64,000 nt of DNA from CANMXU01 sp052030545 (GTDB lineage: Bacteria; Pseudomonadota; Gammaproteobacteria; Enterobacterales; Alteromonadaceae), in NCBI RefSeq assembly GCF_052030545.1, contig NZ_JBPDIH010000015.1, positions 11,207-75,206 of the forward strand, written 5' to 3'. Numbering within the stretch: position 1 is the stretch's first letter; each line of letters opens with the position of its first letter. Below the pieces are notes generated by a model, which was given only the letters and a program-made list of their open reading frames with translations, made no database searches and was not told the origin of the DNA. The position numbers and the translations under genes are program-made. Shown one piece after another: positions 57,544 to 64,000 of the stretch.

Positions 57544-59010
57544 ATGAACAAAGAAAATAGGTTGTTTGTTTTTCTCTTTTTCGCCTTATTCATTGAGACA
57601 ATTGCATTGTCCTTTGTTTATGGAACTTACCTTGAAGTGGTATTTGTTGGTTTGCCAGCCTTGCTCGTTCCACTTTATATGATCAAAACCGCACCAGGTG
57701 CAGATTTAACTAAACACACCGCAGCTATCGCTACTATGATTTTTGCCTGTTTGCATATTCATCAAATGAACGGCTTAATTGAAGTGCATTTTGAAATATT
57801 CATATTAATGGCATTTTTGATTATTTTCAGCGATTGGAAAATATTTATATCTGCCATTGTTGTAGTAGCAGTTCACCATTTATCTTTCTATTATTTGCAA
57901 ATTGAAAATGTAGGCGTATATATTTTTGACCCTGATAGGCTTGCATTTACCACCGTTATTATTCATGCCGTATATGCAGTAATTGAAGCCTTTATTGCGG
58001 GCTTTATTGCTAAAACTCTGCATGACGATAGCATTGTTGGCAAAGAGTTATCTGATATTACTCAGCAGCTCACCAATGATGAAAATGCAATTGATTTAAA
58101 AATACGTTCGTCGATTAAAGGCAACAATATTCTAACCGGCTTTAATCAATTGCTGTCGTTGCTCGATACTGTAATTACAGATGTTAAAAAGCAAACTAAT
58201 GAGTTGGTCAGTAACTCACAAAACTTAAATGAAGCAAAGCATGACTTAGAATCTTCGGCCAATGTCAGGTTACAAGAAACTGACTCTATTGCTTCAGCGA
58301 TCGAACAAATGGCCGTAACGGTTGCAACAATTGCCAGAGATACTTCAGAGCTCAGTCAGCAAATGACATCTGCCAATACTCTAACCGAAACGACCAACAG
58401 TTGTATTAATGATATTAACGATCGCAATAATCACCTGATTGAAGCTTTACACAAAACCAGTGGCGAAATTAGTGAGCTATCTAAATCGAGTGAAGCGATC
58501 ACCTTAGTATTATCTGAAATTACCAGTATTGCTGATCAAACTAATTTACTTGCATTAAATGCAGCGATAGAAGCAGCAAGAGCGGGTGAACAAGGCCGAG
58601 GTTTTGCTGTTGTGGCAGATGAGGTTAGGGCGCTGGCAAATCGTACTAAAGAAAGTACTGACAAAATAAGCGATACCATAGTGCAGCTAACGAACTATTC
58701 AAAGTCATCTACCCAATCTATGGGACAATGTATTGAAATAATCGATGTTGTTATTGAAGTGGCTAATGAGGCACATAATAAAATTCAAGAAGCGTCTACC
58801 TTAGTGTCGCAGGCGAACGATATCTCAATGTCGGTTGCAACCGCAGTTGAGCAGCAATCAGTAACCACAGATGGCATAGCGCAAAGTACTGAGAACTTGC
58901 GCGTTACTAGCCAAGACGATATGGCTAAAATTGATGGTTTGGCTAGTGAGGCCAGCAATATTGATTTGTCGTCTAAATCGTTAGAAAGCAACATTGCCAG
59001 TTTCAAATAA
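57544..59010 (+). CDS. Methyl-accepting chemotaxis protein with a membrane-embedded sensor
   Basis: 488 residues. In place of a periplasmic ligand domain the N-terminus (1-160) has five or six membrane helices with histidines at H71, H73, H82, H111, H112 and H141 (HIHQ, EVHF, VHHL). A short linker leads to the cytoplasmic signalling domain with the hairpin tip ADQTNLLALNAAIEAARAGE and QGRGFAVVADEVRALA. No C-terminal receptor-methylase pentapeptide is seen. The stop is overlapped by the TTG start of the next gene. Confidence 0.92.
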   Translation: MNKENRLFVFLFFALFIETIALSFVYGTYLEVVFVGLPALLVPLYMIKTAPGADLTKHTAAIATMIFACLHIHQMNGLIEVHFEIFILMAFLIIFSDWKIFISAIVVVAVHHLSFYYLQIENVGVYIFDPDRLAFTTVIIHAVYAVIEAFIAGFIAKTLHDDSIVGKELSDITQQLTNDENAIDLKIRSSIKGNNILTGFNQLLSLLDTVITDVKKQTNELVSNSQNLNEAKHDLESSANVRLQETDSIASAIEQMAVTVATIARDTSELSQQMTSANTLTETTNSCINDINDRNNHLIEALHKTSGEISELSKSSEAITLVLSEITSIADQTNLLALNAAIEAARAGEQGRGFAVVADEVRALANRTKESTDKISDTIVQLTNYSKSSTQSMGQCIEIIDVVIEVANEAHNKIQEASTLVSQANDISMSVATAVEQQSVTTDGIAQSTENLRVTSQDDMAKIDGLASEASNIDLSSKSLESNIASFK

Positions 59011-59527
59011 CAAAGTAACAAGTATTCATTATTTGTTATTCGTATTGTGGCTAGCAGCAACTTTGTTTGCTGCTCACTATTTTATTAGTGCGCGTCTAGT
59101 TGCTTTTGATCCAGATAATCGTCTGATAAGTGTTAATAGTAGTGAGCTTATCGAACAAATGGCACAATTGTCTGTGCTCGAAGATAATGAACTTACCAAT
59201 ACGTTAATTCATATCACCAGCGAAAATTGTGCATGTAGTATTTACAGTAAGAAGCATAAACAAGACGTTAGCCAACAGGCTAAAGCTCAAGGGTTATCTG
59301 TGCTCAATGTAAATCTTCCTGAAACGTACAATAGTATTATTCCTTCAACACCCGCTGCCTTAATTATTGATAATACAGGGCAGCTTATTTATTTTGGTCC
59401 ATACTCCGAGGGCTTAGCGTGTTCTTCCTCGAACGGATATATTGAGTTGGCGATGCAAAACTATCAACAAGGTTACAGCGCTAATTTAATTGTGGCAGAT
59501 AGCAAAGGTTGTTACTGCAAAGTTTGA
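58994..59527 (+). CDS. DUF6436-like thioredoxin-fold protein, membrane-anchored
   Basis: 177 residues with one N-terminal membrane helix (about 12-32) and a thioredoxin-like domain. Cysteines come in pairs: ENCACS, LACSSS and the C-terminal GCYCKV. I recall it as DUF6436, whose function is unknown. The start is a TTG that overlaps the chemoreceptor stop by 17 bases, with GAAAG upstream; there is no ATG before codon 54. Coupling to the chemoreceptor is likely. Confidence 0.7.
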   Translation: MPVSNNKVTSIHYLLFVLWLAATLFAAHYFISARLVAFDPDNRLISVNSSELIEQMAQLSVLEDNELTNTLIHITSENCACSIYSKKHKQDVSQQAKAQGLSVLNVNLPETYNSIIPSTPAALIIDNTGQLIYFGPYSEGLACSSSNGYIELAMQNYQQGYSANLIVADSKGCYCKV

Positions 59528-59761
59528 TGCTGTTTTTAAAACAATATCAAGAATTTATAGATGGTCTTTGTCGCTTATTCCTGTATTTAATCACCTAGAT
59601 AGAACAATTATTGGTTCTGCTCTCTTTTATAGGTAGAATAAGGCGCTTATTTTGCCAAAACGCCATTGCATTTGGCGTTGCACTTTCTTTCGCATAAAGA
59701 TGATTAAAACGACTTAATGTGATGAATATGTGTGAGTTGTTCGCTAATGTTATTTGATTGA

Positions 59762-59994
59762 TACTTTCGCTATTGCATGTGCGTATATAATCAACAGACC
59801 ATTAATTGCTTAATTATTACTGAACTTAGTAAAAATGATGAAATTGATTGGTATCTTCAAGCAGAGCTTGCGTATAATAAGCGTTTTGGCATACAACAGA
59901 TTAGCGCTTAATATAAGCAGCTAAAGGTGTCAGGTTTTTACAATATCGTGCTTTTTTGAGCAAACAAAAAATAGCAGCATTAAATCACGAATAA
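59762..59994 (+). pseudogene. recX: recX remnant (C-terminal third, frameshifted)
   Basis: Between DUF6436 and alaS one frame reads LSKNDEIDWYLQAELAYNKR followed by FGIQQISA and a stop at 59909. The next frame continues AAKGVRFLQYRAFLSKQK to a stop at 59992. Joined, they match the C-terminal end of RecX (EIDWF-QA ... KKFG ... KRMRFLQYRGF), a regulator of RecA. One in-frame stop and one frameshift break it, and I find no trace of the N-terminal two thirds. recX stands just before alaS in many gammaproteobacteria, so the position fits. Confidence 0.75.
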
Positions 59995-60046
59995 TACCAA
60001 TAGGTATGATTGAAATCGTATAAATTATCAAAGAGTTGGATAACCC

Positions 60047-62647
60047 ATGATCAAGACCACGGCTGAGTTACGTCAGGCATTTTTGCAGTATTTTGCTTCC
60101 AAGCAGCATCAAATCGTTCCAAGTAGTTCGTTAGTTCCCGGCAATGATGCAACGTTATTATTTACCAATGCCGGTATGGTTCCTTTTAAAGATGTATTCT
60201 TAGGTGCAGAAAGTCGCAGCTATACTCGTGCGACGTCTTCACAGCGTTGTGTGCGCGCAGGCGGTAAGCATAATGATTTAGAAAACGTGGGTTATACAGC
60301 GCGCCATCATACTTTTTTTGAAATGTTAGGTAATTTCAGCTTTGGTGATTATTTCAAAACTGAAGCGATTCATTTCGGTTGGCAGTTTTTAACCGAAGTT
60401 TTAGGTTTACCAAAAGAAAAACTTTGGGTAACCGTTTTTGAAGAAGACTTAGAAGCAGAAAAAATTTGGATTGAAGAGATAGGCGTAGATCCTTCTCGTG
60501 TTGCGCGTATTGGCGCAAAAGATAACTTTTGGTCGATGGGTGACACTGGCCCTTGTGGTCCATGTACTGAGATCTTCTATGATCACGGCGAAGAAATCTT
60601 TGGTGGGCCTCCAGGAACACCAGATGAAGATGGCGATCGTTATATTGAAATTTGGAATCTTGTGTTCATGCAGTATAACCGTCACGCTGATGGCACAATG
60701 GAGCCATTGCCTAAGCCTTCTGTTGATACTGGGATGGGCTTAGAGCGAATCGCGGCAATTTTACAGGGCGTGCATAGCAACTATGAAATTGACATTTTCC
60801 AAGCGCTTATTGCTGATGCCGCAAAATTATTAAACTGTAATGACATTGAGCATAAGTCTTTGCGCGTTATTGCTGACCATATTCGTTCATGTAGCTTTTT
60901 AATTGCTGATGGTGTGATGCCGTCAAACGAAGGGCGTGGTTACGTTTTACGTCGCATCATTCGACGTGCAATTCGTCATGGTCACAAATTAGAAGCGAAA
61001 GGACATTTCTTCCATAAGTTAGTTGCGTCACTAGCGATACAAATGGGCGAAGCATACCCTGAGCTCGTTCAGCAGCAAGCGATTATTGAAAAGATTTTAC
61101 GTATTGAAGAAGAGCAGTTTGGCCGCACGTTAGATCGTGGTATGGCGTTATTAGAAGATATTCTAACCGATCTGAAAGGCGATACTATTTCAGGCGACGA
61201 TGTCTTCAAACTATATGATACTTATGGTTTCCCTGCTGATTTAACTGCTGATATTGCTCGTGAACGCCAGCTTAAAATTGACCACAATGGCTTTGACATA
61301 GCGATGGGCGCACAACGTGAACGCGCACAAAAAGCAAGCCAATTTGGCACAGATTATAATGAACAATTAAAATCTGATCACAACACAAACTTTAAAGGTT
61401 ATAGCAGTAATTCGTACTCAGCGACGGTTGTTGAACTATTTAATAACGAAGCCTCTGTTGCCGAGTTAACGGCTGGCGAAGCGGGTATGGTGGTTTTAGA
61501 TTCTACGCCGTTTTACGCTGAATCAGGTGGTCAAGTGGGTGATACTGGCGTATTGCACATTGATGATGGTGTTTTTGAAGTGACCGATACCATCAAACTA
61601 GGCAATGCATTTGCTCATAAAGGTATTGCTAAAGTTAATATTGGTGTAAATCGTCGTGTTAAAGCTGAAATTGATGTTGATCGCCGTGCTGATATTATCA
61701 AAAACCATAGTGCTACTCATATTTTGCATGCCGCTTTACGTAAAGTATTAGGCGAGCATGTAACGCAGAAAGGTTCATTGGTTGACCCAGACAAGTTACG
61801 TTTCGATTTCTCTCATTTTGAAGGCGTAACAGCACAAGAATTAAAAATAGTTGAAAACCTAGTAAACGAACAAATTCGTGCAAATGCTGTTCGCGAAACT
61901 AACTTAATGCAAATTGATGAAGCCAAAGAAAAAGGTGCGATGGCACTTTTTGGTGAAAAATACGACGATGAAGTTCGTGTGGTAACCCTAGGGGATTTCT
62001 CTACCGAATTATGTGGTGGTGTTCATGTAGAACGTACCGGTGATATTGGTGTTTTCAAAATCACTTCAGAAGCAGGTATTGCTGCTGGCGTGCGTCGTAT
62101 TGAAGCCGTCACTGCGCAAAGTGCATTAAACTTTATTGATGAACAAGCCGCTTCTTTATCTACAGTAGCCGCTATGGTGAAATCGGATGTGGCTAGTGTG
62201 CCAAATAAAGTAGAAGGGTTAGTTAATAAAACCAAGCAACTTGAAAAAGAAATTACACTATTAAAGCAGAAGCTTGCCGCTCAAGCGGGATCAGACCTAG
62301 TTAGCCAAGCAACCGACGTTAATGGCGTAAAAACCTTAATCGCTCACCTAGAAGGCGTTGAAGCGAAGTCGTTACGTGGCATGGTGGATGACCTTAAAAA
62401 TAAAATGGGTTCAGGCATTTTATTGTTGGCAACAGCCAACGGCAATAAAGTAAGTCTTATTGCAGGAGTTACCAAAGATCTTGTTGGTAAGGTAAAAGCT
62501 GGTGAACTTGTTAATATCGCTGCGCAGCAAGTTGGCGGTAAAGGCGGTGGTCGTCCTGATATGGCACAGGCAGGCGGTAGCCAGCCTGAAAATATAGAGA
62601 CAGCAATTACTGAAGCTAATAACTGGTTAAAAGAACAGTTAAGTTAA
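60047..62647 (+). CDS. alaS: Alanyl-tRNA synthetase
   Basis: 866 residues. It charges tRNA-Ala and edits mischarged Ser and Gly. The aminoacylation core (TNAGMVPFKDVFLG, GKHNDLENVG, MGDTGPCGPCTE), the editing-site HSATHILH and the cysteine of CGGVHVERTGD, and the C-Ala domain ending in GGKGGGRPDMAQAGG are in order. It is followed by a terminator and csrA. In E. coli csrA also follows alaS. Confidence 0.98.
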   Translation: MIKTTAELRQAFLQYFASKQHQIVPSSSLVPGNDATLLFTNAGMVPFKDVFLGAESRSYTRATSSQRCVRAGGKHNDLENVGYTARHHTFFEMLGNFSFGDYFKTEAIHFGWQFLTEVLGLPKEKLWVTVFEEDLEAEKIWIEEIGVDPSRVARIGAKDNFWSMGDTGPCGPCTEIFYDHGEEIFGGPPGTPDEDGDRYIEIWNLVFMQYNRHADGTMEPLPKPSVDTGMGLERIAAILQGVHSNYEIDIFQALIADAAKLLNCNDIEHKSLRVIADHIRSCSFLIADGVMPSNEGRGYVLRRIIRRAIRHGHKLEAKGHFFHKLVASLAIQMGEAYPELVQQQAIIEKILRIEEEQFGRTLDRGMALLEDILTDLKGDTISGDDVFKLYDTYGFPADLTADIARERQLKIDHNGFDIAMGAQRERAQKASQFGTDYNEQLKSDHNTNFKGYSSNSYSATVVELFNNEASVAELTAGEAGMVVLDSTPFYAESGGQVGDTGVLHIDDGVFEVTDTIKLGNAFAHKGIAKVNIGVNRRVKAEIDVDRRADIIKNHSATHILHAALRKVLGEHVTQKGSLVDPDKLRFDFSHFEGVTAQELKIVENLVNEQIRANAVRETNLMQIDEAKEKGAMALFGEKYDDEVRVVTLGDFSTELCGGVHVERTGDIGVFKITSEAGIAAGVRRIEAVTAQSALNFIDEQAASLSTVAAMVKSDVASVPNKVEGLVNKTKQLEKEITLLKQKLAAQAGSDLVSQATDVNGVKTLIAHLEGVEAKSLRGMVDDLKNKMGSGILLLATANGNKVSLIAGVTKDLVGKVKAGELVNIAAQQVGGKGGGRPDMAQAGGSQPENIETAITEANNWLKEQLS

Positions 62648-62660
62648 TAAGGTAGTTACA

Positions 62661-62688
62661 AAAAAGAACCTCTTAAGAGGTTCTTTTT
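62661..62688 (+). terminator. Terminator after alaS
   Basis: AAAAAGAACCTC/GAGGTTCTTTTT around TTAA, followed by a T tract. The rest of the 328-base gap to csrA has no gene; it must contain the csrA promoter. Confidence 0.9.
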
Positions 62689-62975
62689 ACATCGGTACGC
62701 GTTTATTCATTGTAAACTTTAGAAATGAAAAAGATTTGTAAAAGGTCGCCAAAAAAGTAGACGATTTTTTGTTTTTTTTCATAAAGTAACAAGAATGGTG
62801 TGTGTTACCTGTACAAGCTTGTTAAAATATCGACACTTATAAAGGCTAATAGTGTAATTTTAATTAATTTCTTTATTTATTAGCACTTTGTCAGTAACTG
62901 GACTAACTTTAATTTATATATACTAGCTTATAAATATTTAGTAGATCCCTTATTCAAACATAAAGGAATAGTGAA

Positions 62976-63173
62976 ATGTTAATATTAACACGACGTGTTG
63001 GCGAAACTTTAATGATTGGTGATGACGTTACCGTTACCGTTTTAGGTGTAAAAGGTAATCAAGTTCGCATTGGTGTGAATGCCCCTAAAGAGGTATCAGT
63101 TCACCGTGAAGAAATTTATATGCGCATACAATCAGAAAAAGGTGATTCAGAGCCTTCTGGTAATAAGTTTTAA
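62976..63173 (+). CDS. csrA: Carbon storage regulator CsrA
   Basis: 65 residues, the full family length. The RNA-binding strand MLILTRRVGETLMIGDDV and VHREEIY are nearly as in E. coli CsrA. It binds GGA motifs in mRNA leaders and controls translation. AAAGGA lies eight bases before the start. A terminator at 63192-63216 ends it. Confidence 0.98.
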   Translation: MLILTRRVGETLMIGDDVTVTVLGVKGNQVRIGVNAPKEVSVHREEIYMRIQSEKGDSEPSGNKF

Positions 63174-63191
63174 AAAATACCTGTTTTAATT

Positions 63192-63216
63192 AAGTCGACT
63201 TTGGTCGACTTTTTTA
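63192..63216 (+). terminator. Terminator after csrA
   Basis: AAGTCGAC/GTCGACTT with TTTG loop, then six or seven T. Confidence 0.9.
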
Positions 63217-63381
63217 TACCTTAAAATAAATGAAGCGATATTTTTAGGTATACATGCTTTTTAATTGCCATTCCTTTTATTATCTGTGCTGACCAACTAG
63301 ACAATCTTAGTGAGTATTTGCGCTAAATTCACACTCTTTGATTGTTTTCTCAACAAACAGAAATTAAATTAAAAAAACTGT

Positions 63382-63409
63382 TTGACTTATTTTTTTAATC
63401 CATTAATAT
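63382..63409 (+). promoter_or_regulatory. Promoter of the tRNA genes
   Basis: TTGACT (63382-63387), 16-base spacer, TAATAT (63404-63409), then the GC-rich discriminator TCGCACCC, which is typical of growth-rate and stringently controlled tRNA promoters. The tRNA-Ser gene begins 12 bases later. Confidence 0.7.
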
Positions 63410-63420
63410 TCGCACCCACT

Positions 63421-63512
63421 GGAGAGGTGGCCGAGTGGCCGAAGGCGCTCCCCTGCTAAGGGAGTATCTGGTTTATCCCGGATCGAGGGTTCGAATCCCT
63501 CCCTCTCCGCCA
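63421..63512 (+). tRNA. tRNA-Ser (GCT)
   Basis: Acceptor GGAGAGG pairs with CCTCTCC, followed by discriminator G and encoded CCA. The anticodon stem CTCCC/GGGAG presents GCT. The long variable arm (TATCTGGTTTATCCCGGAT) is that of a class II serine tRNA. It lies after csrA as in E. coli. Confidence 0.96.
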
Positions 63513-63587
63513 TCATTTCTTATTAAGAGATGATGCTTGCAAAGAAGTTTGCTATCTTTAGGCTAAGATATAAAACATAGTGTATTT

Positions 63588-63645
63588 CGAATGAGTAATT
63601 AGCTGGATAGCTTACTAAGCAACGATGGCTACGAACTCGGTTCGT
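63588..63645 (+). pseudogene. tRNA-Arg relic 1 (most decayed)
   Basis: TTAGCTGGATAG recalls the D arm and GGCTACGAAC the anticodon loop, joined directly to GGTTCG of the T arm. The acceptor stem is no longer paired. Confidence 0.6.
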
Positions 63646-63681
63646 TATCTTTAGACTAAGATATAAAACATAGTTCATTGC

Positions 63682-63738
63682 GGACGCGTAGCTCAGCTGG
63701 ATAGGTTATTTAGCAACGATGGCTACGAACAAGGTTCG
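63682..63738 (+). pseudogene. tRNA-Arg relic 2
   Basis: The first 23 bases (GGACGCGTAGCTCAGCTGG and on) are identical to the intact gene at 63776. The rest has extra bases before GGCTACGAAC and lacks the variable loop, T stem and the 3' acceptor strand. Confidence 0.8.
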
Positions 63739-63775
63739 TTATCTGTTAACTAAGATATAAAACATAGTTTATTGC

Positions 63776-63852
63776 GGACGCGTAGCTCAGCTGGATAGAG
63801 TACCTGGCTACGAACCAGGCGGTCGCAGGTTCGACTCCTGCCGCGTCCGCCA
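63776..63852 (+). tRNA. tRNA-Arg (ACG)
   Basis: Acceptor GGACGCG pairs with CGCGTCC, discriminator G and CCA are encoded, and the anticodon loop CTACGAA within CCTGG/CCAGG presents ACG. 77 bases. It is the only complete copy in an array of decayed ones. Confidence 0.96.
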
Positions 63853-63917
63853 CTTTTCTTTTAGTGGTTAAATAAAAAGAACAACTTATATAAGGTTGTA
63901 TAAAAAATTATTATTGC

Positions 63918-63974
63918 GAACATGTAGTTTGGCTGGATAGGTTATCTAGCAATGATGGCTACGAACAAGGTTCG
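63918..63974 (+). pseudogene. tRNA-Arg relic 3
   Basis: GAACATGTAGTTTGGCTGG is a mutated 5' end of the tRNA-Arg (four changes in 19 bases); the remainder matches relic 2, including GGCTACGAACAAGGTTCG. Confidence 0.7.
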
Positions 63975-64000
63975 TTATCTGTTAACTAAGATATAAAACA

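Larger units (their letters stand above)
63553..63757. repeat. Tandem ~94-bp repeats ending in a TATCTTTAG/CTAAGATA palindrome
   Basis: The segment TATCTTTAGGCTAAGATA (63553-63570) recurs as TATCTTTAGACTAAGATA (63646-63663), TATCTGTTAACTAAGATA (63740-63757) and again at 63976-63993, each followed by TAAAACA. The first two are perfect palindromes around one base. The spacing is 93, 94 and 236 bases, the last gap holding the intact tRNA-Arg. Confidence 0.85.

Noticed and set aside
59659..59679. AACGCCA/TGGCGTT hairpin after the DUF6436-like gene as a terminator
   Set aside because: The stem is short with a seven-base loop and no proper T run follows.
63682..63738. Second tRNA-Arg gene
   Set aside because: The 5' half is intact but the variable loop, T stem and 3' acceptor strand are missing, so it cannot fold as a tRNA.

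Overview
The window is a stretch of chromosome from a marine gammaproteobacterium, most likely a member of the Alteromonadales close to Colwellia or Thalassotalea. This placement is an inference. It rests on the AT-rich composition, the Na+-pumping NADH:quinone reductase (nqrABCDEF) with its helper genes apbE and nqrM, FabV as enoyl-ACP reductase, a marine-type sortase with its dedicated VIT/VWA target, and the alaS-csrA-tRNA-Ser(GCT)-tRNA-Arg(ACG) order typical of gammaproteobacteria. No phage, integrase, transposase or CRISPR locus was seen. Most of the window is ordinary core genome, with accessory genes concentrated in 5-24 kb.

Layout. 0-5 kb: the end of a YacL-like (UPF0231) gene and a two-gene RND efflux operon. 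5-16.4 kb: an HDOD protein, a lytic transglycosylase, the sortase/target pair, a very large HD-GYP receptor with two periplasmic sensor domains, a LysR regulator, an XRE regulator coupled to a four-helix membrane protein, a candidate small RNA with a perfect terminator, and a double cupin. 16.9-23.5 kb: one 2189-residue acidic lipoprotein built from calcium-binding thrombospondin type 3 repeats and duplicated modules. 23.6-31.2 kb: xseA, guaB, guaA, ridA and a RecQ-family helicase, with several palindromic repeats between them. 31.2-42.4 kb: tamB/tamA, ampG with a coupled 56-residue membrane protein, a periplasmic cyclophilin, yajG, rlmG and bolA. 42.9-54.5 kb: fabV, the nqr operon, an exported M17 aminopeptidase, apbE, a small beta-barrel protein and nqrM. 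54.6-64 kb: gnd, a LexA-controlled dinB, a chemoreceptor, a DUF6436-like gene, a decayed recX, alaS, csrA, and the tRNA genes flanked by tRNA-Arg relics.

How genes work together. nqrA-F encode the sodium pump. ApbE attaches FMN to NqrB and NqrC, and NqrM matures the iron site, so nearly all that is needed to build the complex lies within 10 kb. TamA and TamB form one outer membrane assembly machine. GuaB and GuaA are consecutive steps of GMP synthesis. AmpG, YajG and BolA lie near each other as in E. coli.

The less expected signals are outside the obvious genes. They are a recX pseudogene left upstream of alaS, three copies of a nested palindrome with compensatory base changes, a roughly 266-bp element with terminal inverted repeats, a roughly 94-bp tandem array of broken tRNA-Arg copies around an intact one, an orphan promoter plus terminator that looks like a small RNA, and a sortase target whose expected LPxT motif reads VANT. 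All family assignments come from reading the sequence; no database search was run.
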